From: Thalassomonas haliotis
GTDB taxonomy: Bacteria; Pseudomonadota; Gammaproteobacteria; Enterobacterales; Alteromonadaceae
Assembly: GCF_028657945.1 (NCBI RefSeq)
Contig: NZ_CP059693.1
Coordinates: 2,542,001 to 2,606,000, forward strand
Direction: 5' to 3'
DNA length: 64,000 bases
Within the stretch, counting starts at the first letter, position 1. Each line of letters begins with the position of its first letter. The position numbers were made by a program, and so were the translations under genes. This document shows, piece after piece, positions 35,557 to 44,541 of this stretch. Under the pieces are notes generated by a model. The model saw only the letters and a list, made by a program, of their open reading frames with translations, made no database searches and was not told the origin of the DNA.

Positions 35557-35585
35557 CTAAGTAGCAGAGGCTAGCTGCTACTTAG
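35557..35585 (-). terminator. Strong hairpin after the MFS exporter gene
   Basis: CTAAGTAGCAG (35557-35567) and CTGCTACTTAG (35575-35585) form a perfect 11-bp stem with a 7-nt loop, 28 nt beyond the MFS stop on the minus strand and before the protease gene. There is no T run, so it may attenuate or protect mRNA rather than terminate fully. Confidence 0.55.
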
Positions 35586-35612
35586 TCTTAGTTCATTTTC
35601 TTGCTGAGCGGT

Positions 35613-36815
35613 TTATACGTCAGCTGCTGTTTTTGTCCGGTGAATTAAAATTAGGGTGGTCAAACTGCAAAAGAAAAATCCCAGCACCAGGGGGACAACA
35701 CTGGCCTGATAGAGCTGGCCGATGAGCCCGCCAATGAGTACCGAAATGAAGGTTTGTACTGAGCTGATCACTGAGGTGGCAATTCCGGCAATATGTCCTA
35801 AAGGATGCAATGCCAGGGTATTTAAGTTGCCAAATAAAATACCTATGCTAAAAAAAGTAACGGCTAAATAGGTCATTAATGCCGACAGTGGCGGCTGTGT
35901 CCCCAGGTTTTCTACATAAAAATAAAACCCTAAGGCGGTAATGGTGAGGACAATTAAAGCGCCGCGGCACAGCTTAGCCATGTTAAAACGCATCACCAGT
36001 TTGGAATTGACAAAGGAAGAGAAACCGATCGCCAGCGCCAGGGCGCCAAAATAGAGGGAAAATAAATCCCCCAACTGATATTGATGTTGCAGTATTTGTT
36101 GAGCAGTACTTAAATAACCGACAAAAGCCCCGAAGATGATCCCGGAAGCGAACATATAACGGCGTGATAACGGGTGTTTTAATGTTTCAGCGGCGCCGGA
36201 TTTAAAAGAGGTTAACGACAGCGGGATGCGCTTTTCCGGCATCAGGGTTTCTGGTTGTCGAAAATGCAGCCAGAAAAAGCTGATAATGCCAAACAGTAAA
36301 ATCAGCACAAAAATAGCCCGCCACTGGCTGAATAATAAGATCCCCTGGCCAACCGAAGGGGCAAGGGCGGGCACCATAATAAAAAACATCATAATAAGTG
36401 ACATCACCTTGCCCATTTGCGGACCTTCAAATTGATCCCGTATCATTGCCAGGGAAACAACCCTACAGGATGCAACCCCAAAACCTTGCAGTACCCGGCC
36501 CGCCAACATAACAGAGAAACTGGTGGAGAATATCGACAACAGGTTTCCCAGGAGAAAAATAGCTATGCCTAAATAAATGATTCTTTTGCGGCCATAGGCA
36601 TCTGATAAAGGTCCGTAAAAGATCAGCCCTACCGCCATACCGAGAAAAACGCTGGTAATAATCAGTTGGTTGTCATTGCTGTTTTCTACCTGCAAACTTG
36701 CCCCTATTTGGCTTAGTGCGGGTAACATGGCGTCTATGGTCAGGGCTACCAGTGACATGAGTATTGCCATCAGGGCGATAAATTCTTTTTTCACCGTGTC
36801 TCTGTCTTGCTTCAT
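35613..36815 (-). CDS. MFS efflux transporter, Bcr/CflA type
   Basis: A 400-residue inner-membrane protein with about 12 hydrophobic helices. Motif A between helices 2 and 3 reads GPLSDAYGRKRI, and helix 5 has the antiporter-type VPALAPSVGQGILL. This fits the drug:proton antiporter branch that includes Bcr and CflA. It is the first gene of the same-strand series leading to the borosin genes and is the best candidate exporter or immunity pump for the peptide product (inference). A C-terminal tail of about 8 residues follows the last helix. Confidence 0.9.
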   Translation of the reverse strand: MKQDRDTVKKEFIALMAILMSLVALTIDAMLPALSQIGASLQVENSNDNQLIITSVFLGMAVGLIFYGPLSDAYGRKRIIYLGIAIFLLGNLLSIFSTSFSVMLAGRVLQGFGVASCRVVSLAMIRDQFEGPQMGKVMSLIMMFFIMVPALAPSVGQGILLFSQWRAIFVLILLFGIISFFWLHFRQPETLMPEKRIPLSLTSFKSGAAETLKHPLSRRYMFASGIIFGAFVGYLSTAQQILQHQYQLGDLFSLYFGALALAIGFSSFVNSKLVMRFNMAKLCRGALIVLTITALGFYFYVENLGTQPPLSALMTYLAVTFFSIGILFGNLNTLALHPLGHIAGIATSVISSVQTFISVLIGGLIGQLYQASVVPLVLGFFFCSLTTLILIHRTKTAADV

Positions 36816-37167
36816 TACTACCTCGTGAATGTACGACCTTGGCTGCTGGAAAAATCTACTTCCTCAGTGCAAGCCCGGAATAAGGGACTTTCTCAGGGAT
36901 GACCTATAGTGACAGCTTTTATTTCATTCGAAAGTGCGGATAAGGGGAATAACCCTTGAATTGCCAGTTAAGTGTACCACAGCAAGGCCTTTTTTAATAT
37001 TGATATAAATCGGGGGAAACAGGCGATTTTTTAGATAGTTTTCTCCTGTTTGCAAAGCGGGCATTGCTGGTATTTGTGCCTGGTTCATTTTCACAAGCAT
37101 ATTTTTGTCAAATAAGCTCTAGTATTAAAGCTATTATCAATAGGTTGATGATTAAGGGATAGCAGTG
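36816..37167. other. Non-coding gap, divergent promoter region
   Basis: This 352-nt AT-rich gap separates the minus-strand exporter from the plus-strand TonB-receptor pseudogene and must hold the exporter promoter. I see no ORF, terminator or strong repeat in it. Confidence 0.5.
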
Positions 37168-37182
37168 ATGTGTCCCTTTAAT

Positions 37183-37603
37183 ATGAAGTCTTTGAGCCTG
37201 GCTTGTTTTTTCAACCGTTACTGCCTTCTTGTTAGTTGTTTACTTGTTTTCTTCTGCCGGTTTTCCCCCTGTATTTGGCCAACAAAATGCTCAAGCCAGT
37301 GAGCCTTTGGATATCGAAACCCTGTTGCAGAACTGCCTGGAAAAACTACTGAATATAGAGGTTGCTGTTGCGACTAAAACCTTAGAGTCTTCCGCCCCGG
37401 CTCCGGCCCCGGCGATAATAAGTGTTATCACCGCACAGGAAATACGCCAGTTTGGTTATCAAAGTGTTGCCGAGGCGCTTAGCCATGTTACAGGTTTTAT
37501 TGATAGTTATGATCTGGCTATGCATTATTTTGGTGTCAGGGGACAGTGGCAGACTTCGGCGCAATTGGCGGTTTTTATTGAATCAAATGATGAGTGCCTT
37601 TAA
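37183..37603 (+). pseudogene. TonB-dependent receptor remnant (signal peptide and partial plug)
   Basis: The frame from 37229 encodes a plug-domain start typical of TonB receptors: LETLL-like leader, then APAIISVITAQEIRQFGYQ, VAEALSHVTGF and YFGVRGQW, but it stops after about 120 residues with VFIESNDECL. The hydrophobic signal peptide is in another frame, beginning at the ATG at 37183 (MKSLSLACFFNRYC...), and joins only through a frameshift near 37245-37260. The whole beta barrel is missing. It is a decayed receptor, possibly left from a rearrangement at the edge of the RiPP cluster. Confidence 0.8.
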
Positions 37604-37833
37604 GTTTTCTTTTTCGCTATAATCGCCGGGTTTTAAAGCCGGTGAAAAACTGTTTACCGGCGGCTTGGCCGCGGCGATTTTTACAGGTTACTTTTTTGTA
37701 ACAGATAAAACAGTGCTTATCCTTTGAGTCTAATCAATTTTTCATTGAATATTTTATTCCCCGCCCGGCTAACTTTATCGCTATGTATTTACTTTTATCC
37801 GAGAATAAGCAAAAGTAGGCTCAGAGAAAGTAT

Positions 37834-37860
37834 ATGCCGGTCATCATTTCAGGCCGGCAT
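37834..37860 (+). promoter_or_regulatory. Hairpin just upstream of the GGDEF-EAL gene
   Basis: ATGCCGG (37834-37840) and CCGGCAT (37854-37860) form a perfect 7-bp stem ending 14 nt before the ATG at 37875. No ribosome site is visible between them. It may affect translation initiation or end upstream transcripts. Confidence 0.45.
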
Positions 37861-37874
37861 TTGTATGTTATGAT

Positions 37875-40391
37875 ATGGATAATACCTTGATAATATTGTT
37901 GATTTTACAAAATAAGTCGGTAAGGGAACGGACTTCGGGTAAACTTAAAACGGCCGGGCATGAAGTTATTCTGGCAGCAGACAGTGTTGAGGCAGTCAAT
38001 TTCCTGCGCTCCCATCAGGCAGATTTAGTGTTGACGGAAGTGGAAATCGGGGATGTCGACGGCTGGCGTTTGTCCCGTTTGATCCGCTCCGGCATTTTAG
38101 CCTCTAGCAAAGATTTGCCTATTTTGCTGGTTACCGAAAATCATTGCGAACGTATTGCCGAAACCACCGCCCGCATGTTTGATATCAACAAGGTCATTTC
38201 TTATCAAGAGCTGGATTTAGTGGTTGATGTTGTCGGGCAGGTTGTTGCCGATCAAGGCAATTTTAATAAACCCCTGGACATCCTGGTGATTGAGGATACC
38301 GAAGACACCGCCAATCTTGTCCAGCGTATGCTCAAGCATAAATTTAATATTGATATTGCCTATGACGGTGTTTCCGGGATCAAGGCCTTTCGGGAAAAAT
38401 CTTATGATATCGTGTTGCTCGATATCATGATGCCGGGTATGTCCGGTGATGAAGTACTCGATGTTATTATCGAACTCAATCCGAAACAGGTGGTTATTGC
38501 CATGACAGCTCACGGTACCATAGATTTGGCTGAGCTGATGCTGGTGAAAGGGGCGGCGGATTATATCCAGAAACCTTTTAAGGCGGAACAACTGCGTAAA
38601 GTATGCGACATTGCCGCCAAACGTGAAGATTTTATTGTTTCTAATGAACAGTTTGCCGCCAAAACCCTGGAGCTGAAAAACGAGCAGCAAAAATATTATT
38701 CCTTATCGAAAACCCATTACCGTATCCTGGACAGTTTAAGCAGTATCGTTATCGAAGTGACCGCCAAGGGGCGGATCCTGTTCCTTAATAATGCCTGGTA
38801 TAAATGTACCGGCTTCATGGTGTCGGAGAGTATCGGCAAGCTGTTTACCGATTTTATCCAGGATTCGAGTTTCCTGCTAAAACACAATATCGAAGAGTCT
38901 TTTAGCCAGCTGTTGTGCGGCAAACGCCAGCATGATCAAATTGAAGTCAAGCTGATCAAAAATGACGGCGGTTATTTCTGGTGTGAAATCAATTTAAATC
39001 CCTATTTCGATGAGAGCGGTAAAATAGTCGGTATTTCCGGTACCATAGACGATATCAGCGTGCGCAAGAAAGCCGAGCAAAGGTTAAAGCATGTTGCCCT
39101 GCACGATACCCTGACCGGCATACATAACCGTTATTATTTTGACAACGAATTGAAAAATGTTGCCAGTATCGCCACCCGTACCGGCATTTTCCATTCGTTG
39201 ATTTATCTTGATCTCGACCACTTTAAAATCATCAATGACTCACAAGGTCATCATCAGGGCGATCTGGTGCTTAAAGAAATTGCCCGGTTATTGTCGGAGC
39301 GCACCCGGGCCAGCGATACTTTATGCCGTATCGGCGGTGATGAGTTTGCTATCCTGCTTACCAATACCAGTGTCGAGGATGCCGAAAAAGTGGCGCTGGA
39401 AATCTGCCAGACCATCGCCGACTCCAGTTTTAAGTTTGCCGACCAGGTATATAAGGTCAGCTGTAGTGTCGGTATTTCCGTGATCGACGGTAAAGCCATT
39501 TCCAGTGAAATTTACCTGCAACAGGCGGATATTGCCATGTTCGCCGCCAAAGAGCAGGGGCGTAATCGGGTGCATTTGTTTACCGAAGACGATAATGTCA
39601 CCGACGAATTAAAACAAAGTTTTGAATGGGCACAAAAACTACAAAAGGCACTGTTAGAAGATAATATCCTGTTGTATTTTCAGCCGATCATCGATGTTAA
39701 AACCCGGGAAATTGAATATTATGAAGCCCTGGTGCGCTTACAGGTTGACGGTAAGGTGATATTGCCGGGAGAGTTTATTCCGTCGCTGGAAAAAGCGGAA
39801 GACATGACCTTACTCGACCGGCACGTGATCGGCAAAGCATTAAACCTGATGAAGAGTTACCCGGTGCTCACTAAGGTGGCCATTAACCTTTCGGCACAGG
39901 CATTCGGCGATGACCGGCTGCTGGCGTATATTGAAGAGAAGCTAAATCAATATTCGATAGAGCCGTCAAGGGTGATTTTTGAATTAACCGAAAGCGCCAG
40001 CTTATCAAATCTTACCGGTACCCAGCGCATGGTTAACCGTCTCAACGAGCTTGGTTGCGGCTTTTCCATCGATGATTTCGGGACAGGTTTCAGTACTTTT
40101 TCCTATTTAAAGCAAATTCCTGCAGAAAGTGTTAAGATCGACGGTTCATTTGTTAAAGACATGCTTAAAGACCCAACGGATGCTGCATTGGTGAAAGCCA
40201 TTCATGAAACGGCACAGGCCTTAAACAAGAAAACTGTGGCCGAATTTGTTGAAAATGAGCAGACATTAATAAAGTTATCGGAATTAGGTGTACATTACGC
40301 TCAGGGATACCATATTAGTAAACCCATGGATATAAAGGGGCTCGAGGACAGTAGGACTCAGTTAAACCCCGCGGTAGTTAAAGTGTGTTAG
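37875..40391 (+). CDS. REC-REC-PAS-GGDEF-EAL signalling protein
   Basis: A cytoplasmic protein of 838 residues. Receiver 1 (about 1-125) lacks the phosphoacceptor: the expected Asp is E55 in LVLTEVE. Receiver 2 (about 133-250) is intact with D183 in VLLDIMMPG. A PAS domain follows (about 285-400), then GGDEF (about 410-575) with RIGGDEF and an RASD inhibition site five residues before it, then EAL (about 590-830) with YYEALVRL, FELTES, SIDDFGTGFST and VAEFVEN. Both cyclic di-GMP synthesis and breakdown residues are present, so net activity cannot be predicted. The start has no clear ribosome site. The ThDP enzyme operon begins 142 nt downstream. Confidence 0.92.
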   Translation: MDNTLIILLILQNKSVRERTSGKLKTAGHEVILAADSVEAVNFLRSHQADLVLTEVEIGDVDGWRLSRLIRSGILASSKDLPILLVTENHCERIAETTARMFDINKVISYQELDLVVDVVGQVVADQGNFNKPLDILVIEDTEDTANLVQRMLKHKFNIDIAYDGVSGIKAFREKSYDIVLLDIMMPGMSGDEVLDVIIELNPKQVVIAMTAHGTIDLAELMLVKGAADYIQKPFKAEQLRKVCDIAAKREDFIVSNEQFAAKTLELKNEQQKYYSLSKTHYRILDSLSSIVIEVTAKGRILFLNNAWYKCTGFMVSESIGKLFTDFIQDSSFLLKHNIEESFSQLLCGKRQHDQIEVKLIKNDGGYFWCEINLNPYFDESGKIVGISGTIDDISVRKKAEQRLKHVALHDTLTGIHNRYYFDNELKNVASIATRTGIFHSLIYLDLDHFKIINDSQGHHQGDLVLKEIARLLSERTRASDTLCRIGGDEFAILLTNTSVEDAEKVALEICQTIADSSFKFADQVYKVSCSVGISVIDGKAISSEIYLQQADIAMFAAKEQGRNRVHLFTEDDNVTDELKQSFEWAQKLQKALLEDNILLYFQPIIDVKTREIEYYEALVRLQVDGKVILPGEFIPSLEKAEDMTLLDRHVIGKALNLMKSYPVLTKVAINLSAQAFGDDRLLAYIEEKLNQYSIEPSRVIFELTESASLSNLTGTQRMVNRLNELGCGFSIDDFGTGFSTFSYLKQIPAESVKIDGSFVKDMLKDPTDAALVKAIHETAQALNKKTVAEFVENEQTLIKLSELGVHYAQGYHISKPMDIKGLEDSRTQLNPAVVKVC

Positions 40392-40455
40392 CCGAGGTAT
40401 TAATCTGACTGTTAAGGAGTAAAGTTCTTGTTGCGTTAATGAACAGCCTACGACT

Positions 40456-40497
40456 AGGGCAGTGCCCTGATAGGTATTGTGGCAAATATGCCAACAA
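40456..40497 (+). promoter_or_regulatory. Two adjacent inverted repeats before the ThDP enzyme operon
   Basis: AGGGCA-G-TGCCCT (40456-40468) is a perfect palindrome. TTGTGGCA (40477-40484) and TGCCAACAA (40489-40497) form a second inverted repeat with one bulged base. They lie 36-78 nt before the start codon at 40534 and could be operator sites. Confidence 0.4.
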
Positions 40498-40533
40498 TTA
40501 ATTCATTTAAAAGAATAAGAATAGGAACAGAGC

Positions 40534-42309
40534 ATGACTAGTTTTAGTACGCAAGATCCTGAATATAAAGCTGATATTGAAGATTACGCGGATTTAATCC
40601 TGGAATACCTGCATCAGTTAGGTGTTGAATATGTTTTCGGTGTGCCCGGGGGCGCGATAGAGCCGCTATATAATGCCCTTGCCCGCTCGGCGCGCAGGGG
40701 CGGTCCCAAAGCCATTATTGCCCGCCATGAATGCGGCGCCGCTTTTATGGCCGAAGGTTATTACCGGGAAACCGGCAAATTGGGGGTGGTTTGTTCGACC
40801 ACAGGCCCCGGCGCCACCAACCTGATCACTGGGGTGGCTTCCGCTTCGGTAGACAAGTCTCCTATGCTGGTGTTAACGGCGCAAACCGCCTTGCCAAAAT
40901 TTGGTAAAAGGCCGCTGCAAGACTCCAGTGAAACCGCCATAGATACGGTGGGGATTTTCAGAAACTGTACTAAATTTAATGCCTTGATTTCCCATCCCGA
41001 GCAGCTGGAAAGCAAACTGATTTCCGCCTTGATGGAGTCGGTGCAATCCCCTAAAGGCCCGGTTCACCTTAGTATTCCCTCAGATATTTTACGCGGCCCC
41101 TATGGCCATAAAGATCCCAATGTCCAGGTGAATTATCTGATGCAAAGGGCGTCGCTGGTGGATAAAAATGCCGTGGACAGGCTGGTTGACGAGATATGTG
41201 AAGCCGATAATATTGTGTTATTTATCGGTCATGACTGTCGGCGGGCTTATAAGCAAATAGAGAAACTGGCGGAAGCCATTAATGCCCCCTTTGTTTCCGG
41301 TCCCATGGGAAAAAGCTGGGTTAATGAGCGCCATCCTTTATATCGCGGGGTATATGGTTATGCCGGGCACGAATCGGCCCATGAGTTATTCAAAGATCCC
41401 AATATTGAACTGGTACTGGCTATAGGTACTTCTATTACCGAAATGGGTATTGGCAGCTTAGGGAAAGAATTACTCAATAACAAGCTGATCCATGTCGACT
41501 CTACGGTAGAAAGTTTTAGCCGTTCGCCGATGGCAAAATTGCATGTCTGCGGGCATTTAAATACGGTTTTTAACCGGGTATTAAATAAAGTGTGCGAATA
41601 CGGCTGGAACAGAACCTGGCAGGGGCTGAAATTAGATAAACAGCAAAATGTACTCGGCGGCTATACCAAATTAATCGAACCTGAAAAATGTTTCTCCGAT
41701 GCGGTGCCGATTAAACCGCAAAGGCTGATGGCTTATTTATCGGAAGCGCTGTCGCCAAGCACCCGGGTATTTATCGATACCGGCAATATCTGGGCCTGGG
41801 CCACCCATTATCTTAGCCATACCGCAAAGGAGGGCTTGTACCGGGTGTCTATGGGCTTTGGCAGCATGGCCTGGGCGATAGGGGCAGTGATAGGCTCGGC
41901 CTTGGCTTCTCGCGATGAGCCGCATGTGTGTTTGTCCGGTGATGGTGCCTGGCTGATGAGTTCGCATGAAATTGGCGTCGCGGTGCAACACCAATTACCG
42001 ATATTATTTGTTGTCCTTAACGACTCGGCTTTTGGTATGATACGCTTTGGCCAGCAGCTCAGCAAGGCGGAGTCTATTGGCTGGCAACTCAATGAAGTTG
42101 ATTTTGCCGCCCTGGCAAAGGCGCAGGGGGCGAACGGCTATGTTATTGAAGAACCCAAGCAGTTAATGGATTTAGATCTGGAGGCGATTTTTTCGGCTAA
42201 GGTACCGACCTTGCTCGATGTCCGCATAGACCCCGATGAAATGCCGCCGATGATGGCCAGGGTAAATAGTTTAAAAGAAGAATCAAATAGCGCGATAGGT
42301 TATACGTAA
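40534..42309 (+). CDS. ThDP-dependent acetolactate synthase-like enzyme
   Basis: A 591-residue enzyme of the acetohydroxyacid synthase/benzoylformate decarboxylase superfamily. The catalytic glutamate is in IIARHECGAAFMAEGYY; the ThDP/Mg motif is LSGDGAWLMSSHEIG ending with VVLNDS. It differs clearly from IlvI in this window (for example FGVPGGAIEPLYNAL in place of [15 protein letters not shown]), and no small subunit is adjacent. AGGA is 8 nt before the ATG. It is followed on the same strand by a TonB receptor and two citrate-synthase-like genes, so it probably belongs to a specialised carboligation or decarboxylation pathway. Substrate unknown. Confidence 0.85.
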   Translation: MTSFSTQDPEYKADIEDYADLILEYLHQLGVEYVFGVPGGAIEPLYNALARSARRGGPKAIIARHECGAAFMAEGYYRETGKLGVVCSTTGPGATNLITGVASASVDKSPMLVLTAQTALPKFGKRPLQDSSETAIDTVGIFRNCTKFNALISHPEQLESKLISALMESVQSPKGPVHLSIPSDILRGPYGHKDPNVQVNYLMQRASLVDKNAVDRLVDEICEADNIVLFIGHDCRRAYKQIEKLAEAINAPFVSGPMGKSWVNERHPLYRGVYGYAGHESAHELFKDPNIELVLAIGTSITEMGIGSLGKELLNNKLIHVDSTVESFSRSPMAKLHVCGHLNTVFNRVLNKVCEYGWNRTWQGLKLDKQQNVLGGYTKLIEPEKCFSDAVPIKPQRLMAYLSEALSPSTRVFIDTGNIWAWATHYLSHTAKEGLYRVSMGFGSMAWAIGAVIGSALASRDEPHVCLSGDGAWLMSSHEIGVAVQHQLPILFVVLNDSAFGMIRFGQQLSKAESIGWQLNEVDFAALAKAQGANGYVIEEPKQLMDLDLEAIFSAKVPTLLDVRIDPDEMPPMMARVNSLKEESNSAIGYT

Positions 42310-42423
42310 ATCCCCATTTTTAGGGGAAATATCGGATCACTTTATACAGTGAAATAGTCAACGCAAAGCGGGAGCAATGCAAAGTTTTGACGTTGAACAG
42401 ATAGTATTTAAGGTATAAATAAA

Positions 42424-44541
42424 ATGATAAGAAAAACAGTCTCTCTTGTTGTATTATGCGCGTTAGCAGTTCCTGTTTCTGCCGAATTGTATACCGCCGA
42501 CGAATTCTCTGCCGACGATGAGTTCTTCGATGACTTCTACGGCAGTGAAGAAATGGTGGAAATTGCCACGGGGATCAAGACTCAAATTTATAAAGCGCCG
42601 GCCATTGCCAGTGTTTATACCGCAGAGCAGATCAAAAATATGGGGGCGACCGATATTGACGATGTGCTGGAAACCGTGCCCGGTTTGCATGTGACCCGTT
42701 TAGCCAACAGTTATCTGCCTATTTATACCTTCCGGGGTGTTCACAGTATTTATAATCCTCAGGTACTCATGCTGATTAATGGCGTGCCTATCACCAATAC
42801 TTTTTTGGGTAACCGTAACCAGAACTGGCTGGGCATGCCGGTTGAAGCCATTGCCAGAATCGAAGTGATCCGCGGACCTGGCTCGGCGGTTTATGGGGCG
42901 GATGCGTTTTCCGGTGTTATTAATATCGTGATTAAAAATGCCGATGATATCAAGCAAAATGAAATTGCTGCCCGGGCCGGTAAACAGTCGACCCAGGATT
43001 ACTGGCTGGCGTTTGCGGATAAATTGGAGTCTCTGGAATATTCCTTAACCCTGGAATACCATAAAACCGACGGTTCGGATAAAACCATTGCCTCAGATAC
43101 CCAAACCCGGATTGATAATGCCACCGGTACCAATGCTTCCCATGCGCCGGGTCAGTTGAGCTTAGGCACGGAAAATCTGGACTTTCGCGGCGAGATAAAA
43201 TATCAGGATTGGATTGTACGTGGTGGTTTGCAAAGAAGAACCAATGGCGGTATCGGCGCAGGTCTGGCTGAAGCATTAGATCCCGAGGCAAATAAGGCCA
43301 GTGAGCGCTGGAATTTAGATGTTAATTACAAGAAGGCATTAACAGAGAATTTTACCCTGGATGTACAAGGCAGTTATTTTACTACCTCGCAAGATATCAA
43401 AAATAACTATACCATTTATCCTGCCGGTGCGGTTATCGGCGGCACTCTGTATCCCGATGGTTTTATCGGTAATCCGGAAGTTTTTGAACGTCATACCCGA
43501 TTGAACCTGGCGGGTTTATATACAGGTATAGAAAATCATACCTTGCGTTTTGGCCTGGGTTACCATTTGGGCGATTTATACAAGGTTAAAGAGTCGAAAA
43601 ACTTCTCCAGAGGTCCCGATGGCAACCTCCTGCCGCCGGGTAGTTCTGTGGTTGATGTTTCCGATACCGATTTTGTCTTTCTAAAGGAAACCGACCGGGA
43701 AAATCATTATGCCTTTATCCAGGATATCTGGAACTTTGCCAATGACTGGGAGTTAACGGCAGGGGTACGCTTTGATGATTATTCTGACTTTGGTAACACC
43801 ACTAATCCCAGGTTAGCCCTGGTGTGGTCTACCAGCTTGAACTTGTCTACTAAGTTGTTGTACGGAAAAGCATTTAGGGCGCCTTCTTTTGCCGAAACAG
43901 GTAATATCAACAACCCGGTGACCCTGGGAAATCCAGACTTGCAGCCGGAAGAAATGGAAACAGTGGAACTGGCGTTTGATTACCATCCTCAGTCAGGATT
44001 TGGTACGATTTGGAGTTTTTATCGCTATAAATGGAGCGATATTATTCAGTTTGTGCCGGATGTTGGCGCAAATTCAAAAACCGCCCAAAACTATGGCGAA
44101 CAGGAAGGGTACGGTGCGGAAATTGAAGTTAACTGGCAAATCAATAAACAGTTGAAACTGGCCAGTAATTTTGTCTGGTCCAAAGCGACTAATGATTTAA
44201 CCGACGATGATGTCGCCTTTGTGCCGCAAAGTCAGTTTTATCTCCAGCTTGACTGGAAAATCTCTGATGAGTTAAGGGCTCATATGCGCAATAACTGGGT
44301 CAGGGACCGCAAAAGGGATCAACAGGACATGCGCAGTAGTCTCGATGATTATGTGTTAACCGATATGACCTTGCGCTGGCAGCCAAGTGATAAAGATCTG
44401 GAGTTTGCCTTGATCGTGAAGAATGTTTTTGATCAGGATGCCCGGGAGCCATCATTAAATAATGGTGAAACGGTGAATCTTCCAGATGATTTACCTTTAT
44501 CGGGACGTACCTGGTTGGGTGAAATGAGGGTTTATTTCTAA
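42424..44541 (+). CDS. TonB-dependent outer-membrane receptor
   Basis: A 705-residue receptor with a signal peptide (1-20, ending VPVSA), a plug domain (about 45-165, with IASVYTAEQIKNMGATDIDD, TFRGVHS, RIEVIRGPGSAVYGADAF) and a 22-strand barrel ending LGEMRVYF with the C-terminal aromatic residue. It fits the colicin-I/BtuB-like class of receptors. The stop overlaps the next start as TAATG, so uptake is translationally coupled to the citrate-synthase-like proteins. The ligand is unknown; linkage suggests a small organic acid complex or a siderophore-like compound (inference). Confidence 0.93.
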   Translation: MIRKTVSLVVLCALAVPVSAELYTADEFSADDEFFDDFYGSEEMVEIATGIKTQIYKAPAIASVYTAEQIKNMGATDIDDVLETVPGLHVTRLANSYLPIYTFRGVHSIYNPQVLMLINGVPITNTFLGNRNQNWLGMPVEAIARIEVIRGPGSAVYGADAFSGVINIVIKNADDIKQNEIAARAGKQSTQDYWLAFADKLESLEYSLTLEYHKTDGSDKTIASDTQTRIDNATGTNASHAPGQLSLGTENLDFRGEIKYQDWIVRGGLQRRTNGGIGAGLAEALDPEANKASERWNLDVNYKKALTENFTLDVQGSYFTTSQDIKNNYTIYPAGAVIGGTLYPDGFIGNPEVFERHTRLNLAGLYTGIENHTLRFGLGYHLGDLYKVKESKNFSRGPDGNLLPPGSSVVDVSDTDFVFLKETDRENHYAFIQDIWNFANDWELTAGVRFDDYSDFGNTTNPRLALVWSTSLNLSTKLLYGKAFRAPSFAETGNINNPVTLGNPDLQPEEMETVELAFDYHPQSGFGTIWSFYRYKWSDIIQFVPDVGANSKTAQNYGEQEGYGAEIEVNWQINKQLKLASNFVWSKATNDLTDDDVAFVPQSQFYLQLDWKISDELRAHMRNNWVRDRKRDQQDMRSSLDDYVLTDMTLRWQPSDKDLEFALIVKNVFDQDAREPSLNNGETVNLPDDLPLSGRTWLGEMRVYF

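Noticed and set aside
40534..42309. A second ilvI/ilvB for branched-chain synthesis
   Set aside because: No regulatory subunit is adjacent, the sequence is distant from the ilvI of this window, and the operon partners are a receptor and citrate-synthase-like proteins.
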